Part shown: positions 17,646 to 25,874 of the stretch, piece after piece | Layout of the letters: the number at the start of each line of letters is the position of its first letter | Position numbering within the stretch: the first letter of the stretch is position 1 | DNA from: JAJTHB01 sp033763775 | GTDB lineage: Bacteria; Pseudomonadota; Alphaproteobacteria; Rickettsiales; SXRF01 | NCBI GenBank assembly: GCA_033763775.1 | Contig: JANRJW010000003.1 | Span: 62,001-126,000, forward strand | DNA length: 64,000 nucleotides | Direction: 5' to 3' | Position numbers and translations under genes: made by a program | Notes under the pieces: generated by a model | Told to the model about the DNA's origin: nothing | The model's database searches: none | Seen by the model: only the letters and a program-made list of their open reading frames with translations

Positions 17646-19454
17646 CTAATACCCCTCAATGTCTTTCATGCCTCCGCTCAGGAAGCGGCGGCCGTAATAG
17701 CCGAAATCGCGCGCGGCGTCATCATGGAAAAACATCAGATCATCATTCATCCGGCGGGCGATCTCGCCGTTGATATGTTTTTTACGTGTCATCACGCCGA
17801 CCATATCAAGAATAAACGGCAAGGTCGTATTCTCTTCAATTCGTGGGCGCCTGCCGCAGACAGCGAAGATGCGCTCGAGCATCGCACGGTAGGTCAGCAC
17901 CTCGCCGCCGCTCACATTATACGCCTTGCCATAAGCGGCTGTGCAGTTCACCAGCTTCACCGCAGCGGAGCCAAGATCGTCCGCATGCACTGGCTGGCGT
18001 TTACCCACCGCCGGCGGGTAGACCGGCAGAAAATTGAGAAAACCAATCAGCTTGGCCAGCGAGGTCACATTCACATCCAGCCCCACCCCGTAGGTCATGG
18101 TCGGGCGCAGGAGGGTGCATTTCATGCCCATTTGCGCGGTGCGCTCCAGCGTATCACGCTCGGCGCGCGCCAGCTTTTCCACCAGCCCCTGCTCATAGCT
18201 GTTGCGCGAGAGCACTTTGCCAAACACCGAGGTCGAGCCAAACGCAATCACCCGCGCCACCTCCGCCTGCTTGAGCAGTGCCAGTGTCGGCGGCAGGTGC
18301 CACAGCGGCGCGCAATGCACCACCACATCCACCAGATAGCCGTCAAGATGCAGCGCATCATCGGTCAGATCGCCCTTCAGCCAGCGCAAATGCTCATGTT
18401 CAAAAGCAATGGGGTCGCTGCGGCTGATTGCCAGCACACCAGCGCCCGCGGCAATCATATGTTTCACCACACTCAGGCCAACCTGACTGGTCGCGCCGGT
18501 CACCAGCACCGTTTTGCCGGCTAGTTCGCCGGTGACGGGCAGGTCAGCGAGGCCGGACGCCAGCACCATGAGCCGTTTATCGGCAATGCTGTGCGACATA
18601 GCATAGCTCGGCCGCGCTTTCACACTCAGCCAGTAACGGGTGACGCGCCATGCCATCACCAGCAGCGCCGCCAGCCGCACCAGCAGCATCATCCCCGGCG
18701 GGTAGCCAGCTGCGAAATGCTTGGAAAAATAATGCACCACCCCGCGCATACGCTGCCATTCAAGACGATAACGTCTGCTGTTATCATTCGTATTCAGCCG
18801 GGTGACGCGTATGTTAGTAGCAAGCAATGTGCGTCCGCCAATACGGTGCACACGTTGGCACAAATCCATGCCAGCGCCGCGCACCACATACGCCTCATCG
18901 AGCCCGCCAAGCTGCTGATAATCCTTGCGGCGCAAGCACAGGCAGGCGCCAGAAACCGCAGGCACCAGCTGCACACCCGCACTGATCTCGACAGGCGCCG
19001 GATTTTTTTTGCCAAAAGGCCAAAGCCTTGCCAGTGCCGAGCGCGCAGAAAGAAGGCTGCGCGCATGGTCGCCCATCAGCTGACCGCGTGCATTACGCGT
19101 GGCAGCGCCCACCAGCACAGCATCGCTATGCGACTCAAACGCAGCCATCATGGTTTCAATCGCCGCGGGCGGCAGCAGACAGTCAGGATTCAGTAGCAGC
19201 ACATAATAGCCGCTGGCCTGCTGAACTCCGAGATTAGATCCTTTGGCATAGCCGACGTTCCCGTGGCCGCTGACCACCTTCAGGCGGCGCTCGGTCAGCG
19301 CGAGCTGGCGCAGCCGCGCAAGCACATCCGGCGGGTTTCCATTATCCACCACCACCAGCTCAGCAAGCTGCTTCTGCCTGAGCACACTGCTGATAGAGGC
19401 AAAAAGAATCGCTCCCGTGTGATACGACACCATCACAACGCTGGTCGTGGTCAT
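17646..19454 (-). CDS. Fusion of GT2 glycosyltransferase and NAD-dependent epimerase domains
   Basis: A 602-residue two-domain protein. Residues about 1-235 are a family 2 glycosyltransferase of the rhamnosyltransferase kind (VVMVSYHTG; LVVVDNGNPPDVLARL; GNVGYAKGSNLGVQQASG; LLLNPD). A hydrophobic stretch at about 255-275 could anchor it. From about 305 an extended SDR domain starts with KTVLVTGATSQVGLSVVKHM and continues through YNVSGGEVLTY to the end; the usual YxxxK is replaced by a region around SRNSYEQGLVEKLARAE. Start: the ATG at 19454 has GGAG six bases before it and overlaps the rfbC stop as ATGA. Placed right after rfbBADC, it most likely uses dTDP-rhamnose. Confidence 0.8.
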   Translation of the reverse strand: MTTTSVVMVSYHTGAILFASISSVLRQKQLAELVVVDNGNPPDVLARLRQLALTERRLKVVSGHGNVGYAKGSNLGVQQASGYYVLLLNPDCLLPPAAIETMMAAFESHSDAVLVGAATRNARGQLMGDHARSLLSARSALARLWPFGKKNPAPVEISAGVQLVPAVSGACLCLRRKDYQQLGGLDEAYVVRGAGMDLCQRVHRIGGRTLLATNIRVTRLNTNDNSRRYRLEWQRMRGVVHYFSKHFAAGYPPGMMLLVRLAALLVMAWRVTRYWLSVKARPSYAMSHSIADKRLMVLASGLADLPVTGELAGKTVLVTGATSQVGLSVVKHMIAAGAGVLAISRSDPIAFEHEHLRWLKGDLTDDALHLDGYLVDVVVHCAPLWHLPPTLALLKQAEVARVIAFGSTSVFGKVLSRNSYEQGLVEKLARAERDTLERTAQMGMKCTLLRPTMTYGVGLDVNVTSLAKLIGFLNFLPVYPPAVGKRQPVHADDLGSAAVKLVNCTAAYGKAYNVSGGEVLTYRAMLERIFAVCGRRPRIEENTTLPFILDMVGVMTRKKHINGEIARRMNDDLMFFHDDAARDFGYYGRRFLSGGMKDIEGY

Positions 19455-20011
19455 ACGGCGCTCCATCTGGTTGGATTAGCACAATATTCCTGCCAGCTGG
19501 GCTGCTGGGTATCGCGCGCGGAAAGAACCGGATTTTGAACCGGCCACGCAATTGCCAGCGCCGCGTCATCAAAACGAATACCCCCCTCGCCCTCGCGGCG
19601 ATACGGCGCATCAACTTTGTATACCACATCCGCCGGTTCGTCGCCCATCACGCAGAAACCATGAGCAAACCCAGCAGGCACCCACAGCAGCAGACCGTTC
19701 ATGTCCGAAAGCTCAAGACCAACATGGCGGCCAAATGTCGGCGAATGCGGCCGAATATCCACCGCCACATCAAAAATCCGCCCGCGTGTCACCCCCACCA
19801 GCTTGCCTTGTGCTGGCTCGTGCTGGTAGTGCAGCCCGCGCAGCACGCCCGGCGCTGAGCGCGAGTGATTATCCTGAACAAAATCATGCGCAAGGCCATG
19901 CGCTGCCCACTGGCTGGCCTGAAAGCGCTCGACAAAAAAACCGCGTTCATCCCCCAGCACATTCAGCTGAATCACCTTGAGGTCAGCGATCGGAGTATCA
20001 ATCACGCGCAT
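19451..20011 (-). CDS. rfbC: dTDP-4-dehydrorhamnose 3,5-epimerase
   Basis: Third step to dTDP-L-rhamnose: epimerises C3 and C5 of dTDP-4-keto-6-deoxyglucose. A cupin of 186 residues with the family blocks FVERFQASQWA, QDNHSRSAPGVLRGLHYQ (catalytic His in LRGLHYQ), VTRGRIFDVAVDIRPHSPTFG, and VPAGFAHGF. It overlaps rfbD by 14 bases and the downstream fusion gene by four. The gene order here, B-A-D-C, keeps all four rhamnose enzymes contiguous. Confidence 0.96.
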   Translation of the reverse strand: MRVIDTPIADLKVIQLNVLGDERGFFVERFQASQWAAHGLAHDFVQDNHSRSAPGVLRGLHYQHEPAQGKLVGVTRGRIFDVAVDIRPHSPTFGRHVGLELSDMNGLLLWVPAGFAHGFCVMGDEPADVVYKVDAPYRREGEGGIRFDDAALAIAWPVQNPVLSARDTQQPSWQEYCANPTRWSAV

Positions 20012-20912
20012 GGGAAAACTTCACTCTGAAACAAGCCTCAAGCCCGCACATCCATTCATCCATGGCGACTCCAAGAACCCGCTTTGCCTTCTCGCAGCTA
20101 AGCCGCGAGTTCTTCGGGCGCGCGGCTGGCACGGGGTAGTCAGAGGTCGCAATTGGCAGAACCTGCTGGCATGTCAGGCTGTAGTTCTGAACCGAATTCA
20201 TGGCTCTGGCAAGCGTAAAAATTGCCGTCGCAAAGCCATGCCAGCTGGTTTCGCCGGCCGCCGCCAGATGATAAACGCCGCGGGGAAAAACCGGCTGAGA
20301 AAGTGCCGCCTCCAACCCAGCCACCAGCTCGCGGGCAAACATCGGCACATAGGTTGGCGCGCCGATCTGATCCGCCACCACACGCAGCGTCTCGCGCTCT
20401 TTCATCAGCCGCAGCATGGTGTTAAAAAAATTGTTGCCATGCGCGTCGTAAAGCCATGAGGTGCGAAAAATCAGATAATCACCACCAGCCTGCTCAATCA
20501 GCTGCTCACCCGCCAGCTTATGCGCGCCATAAGCATTCAGCGGCGCTGTCTGTTCATCTTCGCGGCGTGCGTGCTTGCCGCTGCCATCAAACACATAGTC
20601 GGTCGATACATGCACCAGCGGCAAGCCATGGCGCACGCACCATTGCGCCAGCTCGCCCACCGCCTCAGCATTGATACGCAGCGACATCGCCGCGCCTTCG
20701 CCCTGCGCCTTATCCACCTGCGTGTAGGCTGCGGCATTAATCACTGCATGTGGCCGCCCCTTGGCCAGCGCCAGCTCAAGCTGTTGTGTGAAGTCCGGCG
20801 CCATTAGATCAAGCTGCGGCAACCCCACAAAACGCGCCTGCGATCCCAGTTGCTCGCTCAGCGCCTGTGCCAGCTGGCCACCCACGCCCAGCACCAGATA
20901 TCGGGCGGTCAT
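19998..20912 (-). CDS. rfbD: dTDP-4-dehydrorhamnose reductase
   Basis: Final, NAD(P)H-dependent step of dTDP-L-rhamnose synthesis. An SDR of 304 residues: nucleotide-binding LVLGVGGQLAQAL, INAAAYTQVDKAQ, the STDYVFDG strand, and the catalytic YGAHKLAGEQL tyrosine and lysine, then RTSWLYDAHGNNF. It overlaps rfbA by ATGA at its start and rfbC by 14 bases at its end, consistent with one transcript. Confidence 0.96.
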   Translation of the reverse strand: MTARYLVLGVGGQLAQALSEQLGSQARFVGLPQLDLMAPDFTQQLELALAKGRPHAVINAAAYTQVDKAQGEGAAMSLRINAEAVGELAQWCVRHGLPLVHVSTDYVFDGSGKHARREDEQTAPLNAYGAHKLAGEQLIEQAGGDYLIFRTSWLYDAHGNNFFNTMLRLMKERETLRVVADQIGAPTYVPMFARELVAGLEAALSQPVFPRGVYHLAAAGETSWHGFATAIFTLARAMNSVQNYSLTCQQVLPIATSDYPVPAARPKNSRLSCEKAKRVLGVAMDEWMCGLEACFRVKFSHARD

Positions 20913-21787
20913 ACGCTGCCAAACTCGCGGGCAATGCTCGCAAGATAGGCGCCATAATCACTCTTGCCATAGGCGGCAATCAGCGCCTTAAACTGCGTAA
21001 GGTCAATCAAGCCGCGGCGTAGCGACACTTCTTCAAGACAGGCGATTTTCACCCCCTGACGCGCCTCAATAATCTGCACATAGTGTGCGGCTTGCATCAG
21101 CGCGTCTGGCGTGCCGGTATCCAGCCATGCCGAGCCGCGGCCAAGTAGGTCAACCTGCAGTGCGCCACGCGCAAGATAGGCTTTATTGACATCCGTTATT
21201 TCCAGCTCACCGCGCGGGGATGGCTTGAGTGATTCAGCAATCCTCACCACCTCTGCGTCATAAAAATAAAGCCCGGTCACCGCATAGTTGGATTTAGGCT
21301 GTTTTGGTTTTTCTTCAATCGAGAGGGCTTTGCCCGCAGCATCCATCTCCACCACGCCATAGCGCTCAGGGTCACGCACCTGATAGGCAAAGACGCGTGC
21401 GCCCTCACGCAGGCTGGCCGCCTCTTCAAGTCGCTTGGTAAGCGACTGACCATAAAAAATATTATCGCCCAGAATCAGACACACTGGCGATCCAGCGATG
21501 AATTCTCGGGCAATCAGAAATGCCTGAGCAATGCCTTCCGGCTTTGGCTGCTCGGCATAGTGCAGACGAAGGCCAAGCGCCGAGCCATCGCCAAGGAGTT
21601 CACGCATCAGCGGTAGATCGCGCGGGGTGGAAATAATCATCACCTCGCAAATACCCGCCAGCATGAGCACCGAAAGCGGATAAAACAACATCGGCTTATC
21701 ATAAACCGGCAACATCTGCTTGCTGATGGCATTGGTCATCGGCGCAAGCCGTGTCCCAGCGCCGCCCGCCAGAATAATTCCCTTCAT
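20909..21787 (-). CDS. rfbA: Glucose-1-phosphate thymidylyltransferase
   Basis: First step to dTDP-rhamnose: glucose-1-phosphate plus dTTP gives dTDP-glucose. The nucleotidyltransferase motif is MKGIILAGGAGTRLAPMT, followed by KPMLFYPLSVLML and LILGDNIFYG. I use the ATG at 21787: CCGGAGG lies five bases upstream and it overlaps the rfbB stop as ATGA; the reading from 21814 adds nine unlikely residues. 292 residues, the normal length for RmlA. Confidence 0.96.
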   Translation of the reverse strand: MKGIILAGGAGTRLAPMTNAISKQMLPVYDKPMLFYPLSVLMLAGICEVMIISTPRDLPLMRELLGDGSALGLRLHYAEQPKPEGIAQAFLIAREFIAGSPVCLILGDNIFYGQSLTKRLEEAASLREGARVFAYQVRDPERYGVVEMDAAGKALSIEEKPKQPKSNYAVTGLYFYDAEVVRIAESLKPSPRGELEITDVNKAYLARGALQVDLLGRGSAWLDTGTPDALMQAAHYVQIIEARQGVKIACLEEVSLRRGLIDLTQFKALIAAYGKSDYGAYLASIAREFGSV

Positions 21788-22800
21788 GCCGCCCTCCGGA
21801 TGGCATCCACCCATGCGCGGTTATCCAGATACCAGCGAACCGTCGCCTCAAGCCCGCTCTCAAGCGTCATCTGCGGCAGGTAGCCAAGTTCACGCTGTGC
21901 CTTGCTATCATCAATCGCATAGCGCCGATCATGGCCGGGGCGATCCGCCACAAAAGTAATCTGCTGTGCATACGACACCTTATCCGCACGCGGGCAAAGC
22001 TTGTCCAGCAGCACGCATAATTGTTTCACCATCGTAATATTCTGCGCTTCGGCACGGCCACCAAAATCATACACCTCACCTGTTTTGCCCTGCTTCAGCG
22101 CCAGAAGCAGGCCGCGGCAATGATCGCTGACATGAATCCAGTCGCGAACATTAAGGCCATCGCCATAAACCGGAAGCGGCTTGCCCGCGAGCGCTGAGTC
22201 AATCATGCGCGGAATCAGTTTTTCCGGGTGCTGGCGGGGGCCATAATTGTTCGTGCAATGGGTGATGAGGCACGGCAGGCCGTAAGTTTCAAACCATGCA
22301 CGTGCGAGATGATCCGCCGCTGCTTTCGATGCGGAATAAGGCGAGTTCGGCCGCATCGGCGAGGTTTCACTGAAAGCACCCGTAGCGCCCAGCGAACCAT
22401 ACACCTCATCGGTGGAAACCTGCAGCACACGAAAACCTTCTGGCGCCTGCGGCTGATAAGCGCGGCAAGCTTCCAGCAGCGAAAACGTGCCGAGGATGTT
22501 CGTATCCATAAAATCACGCGGGCCGCTGATGGAGTTATCAACGTGCGACTCCGCCGCCATATTCACCACCCAGCGCACGCGGTGTTCGCTAAGCAAACGC
22601 AGCACCAACGACTGATCACCAATATCGCCAACCACCAGCTGCCAGTTGCCGCGAATCCATTCCAGATTAGCGCGGCTGCCGGCGTAGGTAAGCTTATCAA
22701 GCACCACCACATGGTGCCCCGCCGCCACGCACGCGGCCACCATCGAGCTGCCAATAAAGCCAGCGCCGCCGGTGAGTAAAATGCTATGGTTCTCGCTCAT
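21784..22800 (-). CDS. rfbB: dTDP-glucose 4,6-dehydratase
   Basis: Second step to dTDP-rhamnose, an NAD-dependent extended SDR of 338 residues. Signatures: ILLTGGAGFIGSSM, VVLDKLTYAGSRANL, NMAAESHVDNSI, STDEVYGSLG with the acid residues, and the YSASKAAADH tyrosine/lysine pair. ATGA overlap links it to tonB upstream and to rfbA downstream. Confidence 0.97.
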   Translation of the reverse strand: MSENHSILLTGGAGFIGSSMVAACVAAGHHVVVLDKLTYAGSRANLEWIRGNWQLVVGDIGDQSLVLRLLSEHRVRWVVNMAAESHVDNSISGPRDFMDTNILGTFSLLEACRAYQPQAPEGFRVLQVSTDEVYGSLGATGAFSETSPMRPNSPYSASKAAADHLARAWFETYGLPCLITHCTNNYGPRQHPEKLIPRMIDSALAGKPLPVYGDGLNVRDWIHVSDHCRGLLLALKQGKTGEVYDFGGRAEAQNITMVKQLCVLLDKLCPRADKVSYAQQITFVADRPGHDRRYAIDDSKAQRELGYLPQMTLESGLEATVRWYLDNRAWVDAIRRAA

Positions 22801-23645
22801 CGTGTAAATACAATCGGCACAATAAATTCAATCATCTCGCCCGAGGGATAATCCTGAGGCGCAGCAGGCACCGGGTTTGCACGGCGCACGGTATCCAGTG
22901 CGGCGCGATCCAGTTCCTCAAGGCCGCTACGTTTATCCAGCTCCAGAAAGCGAATATTACCGCGGCGATCAATCCGGATGCGAACCGATGCCACCGCGCG
23001 CTCAGGCTGGCCACTCACCATCAGTTTTTCAGGCTTGAATTTATCAATCCATGAGGAAATCAGCTGCTCATAGCGCGTAATCATATCCGTGCCGTCGCTT
23101 GCTTCGAGCTGAGCCGGCTCGGCTTCACGCACATATTGCTTGGCTACCACTGATTGCACTGGTGCCGCCACCGCCACGCCTTCCGTGCGCATATCAAAAG
23201 GCTTAGCCTTGGCCATCAGCTTTTCCATATTCACCGGTGCTTCTTTCTTGTTTTTCTGCGCTGATTTCTCAACCACTTCAGAGCGATCATCAGCGCGTGT
23301 GGTGCCTTGAATATCACGCGCGATTTTCTCAATCGCCTGCTCTACACCCGCAGCGTTTGCCGATGTGCGGGAGGCGCCACCATCATCCGCCAGGGTATCT
23401 TCCGTTTCAGCAAGCTTAAGGCTGAGCACACGCACCGGAATATCCACCACCTCATCGCGCGGCAGGCTGCGCCAGATACCATAAGCCGCGCTGTGTATCG
23501 CAAGCGCTGCAAGCATCGCCAGCAAAAGATAACCATCATGAATTTTTTCTTGCGCGTCGCTGCGCCGAGTGCGTAGCTGCATGAGCCGCCGCGCCATAGT
23601 CGCCCGCCAGTTCAACCACAACGGCATCAGCGCATCAGTTCGCAT
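22797..23645 (-). CDS. TonB-family energy transducer
   Basis: Couples the ExbB/ExbD proton channel to the outer envelope. About 282 residues: cytoplasmic N-terminus of some 35 residues, one membrane helix (YLLLAMLAALAIHSAAYGIW), a long periplasmic stretch without the usual strong Pro-Lys/Pro-Glu repeats, and a C-terminal TonB-type domain (VRIRIDRRGNIRFLELDKRS, LDRAALDTVRRANPVP). The start at 23645 overlaps exbD by 11 bases and has AGG nine bases before it; a TTG at 23675 is also in frame. TolA is an alternative, since ExbB/ExbD and TolQ/TolR are hard to separate here and no tolB or pal is present. Confidence 0.8.
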   Translation of the reverse strand: MRTDALMPLWLNWRATMARRLMQLRTRRSDAQEKIHDGYLLLAMLAALAIHSAAYGIWRSLPRDEVVDIPVRVLSLKLAETEDTLADDGGASRTSANAAGVEQAIEKIARDIQGTTRADDRSEVVEKSAQKNKKEAPVNMEKLMAKAKPFDMRTEGVAVAAPVQSVVAKQYVREAEPAQLEASDGTDMITRYEQLISSWIDKFKPEKLMVSGQPERAVASVRIRIDRRGNIRFLELDKRSGLEELDRAALDTVRRANPVPAAPQDYPSGEMIEFIVPIVFTR

Positions 23646-24054
23646 CAATTCGCACCTGTCCAGATTGGGTGACAATCGATAAGTTTTTGCCGCCCGCTTT
23701 TTTGATAGCCTCCATCAACTCCACCACGCGGTTGGCAGGCACCTGTGCATCCGCCTTCACAGTGATAATTTTGCCGGGATGTTTTTCAAGCTCGGGCGCC
23801 AGCATCTGCCCAATCTGAGCCATATCAATAATCTCATCACCGACAATCACCTCATCATGGCGCCCTAGCGTCACCACCACATGCCCCTCATCCATCAACT
23901 TCCCGCTTTTTGCAATCGGTGGATCAATCGGCACCATCTCAAACTTTTCAACCGTGCCTGCCAGCATGAAAAAAATGAGAAGAAAAATTGACACATCAAT
24001 CAGCGGAATCAGGCTGATTTCAATGCGTCGTTTGCTAATGCGTGGAAAGTCCAT
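23635..24054 (-). CDS. ExbD/TolR family protein (second copy)
   Basis: A 139-residue single-span protein: RRIEISLIPLIDVSIFLLIFFMLAGT places the functional aspartate of the proton channel in the membrane helix, with a periplasmic C-terminal domain (KIITVKADAQVPANRVVELM). The start ATG shares one base with the upstream exbD stop (TGATG) and follows AAAGGCGG; an upstream ATG at 24078 is possible. It is the second of two ExbD paralogues, only moderately similar to the first, so they may form a hetero-oligomer. Confidence 0.88.
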   Translation of the reverse strand: MDFPRISKRRIEISLIPLIDVSIFLLIFFMLAGTVEKFEMVPIDPPIAKSGKLMDEGHVVVTLGRHDEVIVGDEIIDMAQIGQMLAPELEKHPGKIITVKADAQVPANRVVELMEAIKKAGGKNLSIVTQSGQVRIDAN

Positions 24055-24473
24055 CAGTCCGCCTTTTTTGTTGTCCATGTGCGCACGAGCAGGCTTTTTG
24101 CGCCCATCAGCGAAACCTTGTCCATCATATCCACCAGCTGCTGCATCGACACACCATCGGCCGTCAGCAGCATGATCCGCACATCCGGATTACCAACAAT
24201 CAGACGTTGCAGCGTCTCATCCAGATCGGCGCCGCTCAGCTTGCGCTTGCCGAGTGTCACCTCGCCTGCGGATGAAAGATAAAGCCGCACGACATCGTCA
24301 GTTCGGCTGGCGCTATTTTGCTTCACCGCTGATGGCAGCATCAACTCCATGGATTCAATACGCATGAACGATGTGGTCAGCATGAAGAAGATAATCAGAA
24401 TGAACAGCACGTCGATCAGCGGCGTGAGATTCAGCGCGCGAATTTTTCGGCGTGGTGTGCGCACGAAATCCAT
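24054..24473 (-). CDS. ExbD/TolR family protein (first copy)
   Basis: A 139-residue biopolymer-transport protein, with a basic N-terminus (FVRTPRRKIRALNLT), the helix PLIDVLFILIIFFMLTTSF carrying the channel aspartate, and a periplasmic domain ending VDMMDKVSLMGAKSLLVRTW. It lies three bases after exbB and overlaps the next exbD by one base, so the three form one complex-coding unit upstream of tonB. Confidence 0.9.
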   Translation of the reverse strand: MDFVRTPRRKIRALNLTPLIDVLFILIIFFMLTTSFMRIESMELMLPSAVKQNSASRTDDVVRLYLSSAGEVTLGKRKLSGADLDETLQRLIVGNPDVRIMLLTADGVSMQQLVDMMDKVSLMGAKSLLVRTWTTKKAD

Positions 24474-24476
24474 CGG

Positions 24477-25310
24477 CTATTTTCCTGAGTATTTGGGGCT
24501 GAGCAGATGCAGTGTCGATGTTTTCTGGGGTGTACTCGGAGCGATGCTTTTACGCTGCTCGTCCGCCCATTGCTCGGCATCCATTTTCTTGCGTTGCTCG
24601 TTCAATAACTTGCGCTCTTCTTCTTCGCGAGCTTTGCGCTCGCGCTCGATGCGTTTGGCTTCCTCAATCGCAAAAAGGCGTTCATTGCGGCGGAATTCAT
24701 CTTCCAGCGCCAAAATCTGCACCGAAACGTCTTTCATCGTCGCGCGCACTTTCTCGATGATGCCATCAAGAATGTAATGCGCAGCAAGCGCCGGAATCGC
24801 TACCGCGATGCCACCCGCCGTGGTGAGCAGCGCTTCCCATATGCCGCCCGCGAGCATGGTGGGGTCCACCCGCGTGCCGGAAATGCTGAGCTTGGAGAAT
24901 GAGCTGATCATACCAATGACGGTGCCAAACAGCCCCATCAGCGGCGCAACGGTGGCGGTCATTTCCAGCCCGCGCAGATGCGATTCCAGATAACGGATAT
25001 CCGCCGAACCGACACGAGTAATTTCGGCCTCTTTGCTTTTTTGCGAAATATCGCGGTTGGCCACGCATTCAAACGTCACACGCATGATACGTGCCACCGG
25101 CCCCTTGGTTTCGGAAAGGGTTTTAAATGCCTGGTTGCGATCCCCCTGCTTGATTTCTTTCAGCGCAGGTTCAATGAAACTGCGATCAAACACATTCGCG
25201 CGATAAAACTGCAGCACTTTGAAAATGACCACACCCACCGCATAAACCGATAGCGCCAGCAGGCCATACATGACCACGCCGCCCTTCTCAAACAGATGAA
25301 TCTCCGTCAT
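24477..25310 (-). CDS. exbB: MotA/TolQ/ExbB proton channel protein
   Basis: Polytopic partner of ExbD that turns proton flow into motion of the TonB-type protein. 277 residues with three membrane helices (VVMYGLLALSVYAVGVVIFKV; LEMTATVAPLMGLFGTVIGMI; EALLTTAGGIAVAIPALAAHY). The last 60 residues are an unusual, highly charged coiled coil rich in Glu, Arg and Lys (RIERERKAREEEERKL), not usual in ExbB. It is the first gene of the 9-kb minus-strand operon. Confidence 0.9.
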   Translation of the reverse strand: MTEIHLFEKGGVVMYGLLALSVYAVGVVIFKVLQFYRANVFDRSFIEPALKEIKQGDRNQAFKTLSETKGPVARIMRVTFECVANRDISQKSKEAEITRVGSADIRYLESHLRGLEMTATVAPLMGLFGTVIGMISSFSKLSISGTRVDPTMLAGGIWEALLTTAGGIAVAIPALAAHYILDGIIEKVRATMKDVSVQILALEDEFRRNERLFAIEEAKRIERERKAREEEERKLLNEQRKKMDAEQWADEQRKSIAPSTPQKTSTLHLLSPKYSGK

Positions 25311-25375
25311 ATTTTTTCCCCACCCTGTGTATGGTTCTGGTTGTAGCGATTAACGCTCCTGAGGTCTAGAAAAAA

Positions 25376-25391
25376 TGTTTCACGTGAAACA
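25376..25391. promoter_or_regulatory. parS: parS centromere site
   Basis: TGTTTCACGTGAAACA is a perfect 16-bp palindrome identical to the ParB-binding parS consensus. ParB loads here and spreads, and ParA and SMC act on the complex to segregate the chromosome. It sits about 65 bases before exbB in a 287-base intergenic gap. parS sites cluster near the origin, so this window is probably origin-proximal. The frame coding NVSRET across it is a consequence of the palindrome, and I do not call the 71-codon reading frame there a gene. Confidence 0.9.
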
Positions 25392-25597
25392 TTTTGCGCG
25401 CACACCAGCACAGGACTAGCAAAAAAATTTTCCGCTTCCGGAACCGTCATTTTTGTGCCTTGCCGAACGGTGAAAACCCAGATGCCGCGCACGCCAAGCG
25501 TAAAAAGCAAATTACATTGCATTTTATTAATTCATTAACGCGCGCTTAGGCTGTTTCTGATATTCATTGAGGTAAGCAGCAACCACAGGAGCGTGCC

Positions 25598-25765
25598 ATG
25601 AAAACACAAACCTTGATCTCGCTAGTCTGCCTTTTAGGGCTATCCGCCTGTATCGCAACTCCGCGCATCGAAATTCCTGACCAGATGAGCTTTAACTACG
25701 TTGTTCCCAACCAGCAACCCATGAGCTATACGGATATTATGTGCTGCGTTGATTGTCACGTATAG
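25598..25765 (+). CDS. Small lipoprotein (55 residues)
   Basis: ATG with AGGAG seven bases upstream opens a 55-codon frame. It has a basic start (MKTQ), a hydrophobic run and a lipobox LSAC, so Cys18 would be lipidated, leaving about 38 residues (IATPRIEIPDQMSF...) with three cysteines near the end (MCCVDCHV). No family recognised. The strong ribosome site and complete lipoprotein signal make it a real gene. It lies between parS and the large PEPC-like gene. Confidence 0.75.
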   Translation: MKTQTLISLVCLLGLSACIATPRIEIPDQMSFNYVVPNQQPMSYTDIMCCVDCHV

Positions 25766-25874
25766 TTACTAAATAGTTAACAGCCTTGTTGTCATCATAA
25801 TGTCATAGACCAGAGATTGACGCGCTGAGCGGCCGTTGTTACCATGCATTAACGACTCAACCAACGGAAAATGC

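Noticed and set aside
17343..18524. 393-codon plus-strand frame opposite the GT2-SDR fusion
   Set aside because: Composition (His/Gln/Arg-rich) is that of an antisense shadow of a GC-rich gene.
25307..25522. 71-codon minus-strand frame overlapping the exbB start and containing NVSRET
   Set aside because: The NVSRET residues are forced by the parS palindrome. The rest has no family features or ribosome site and the region is better explained as a promoter/parS gap.
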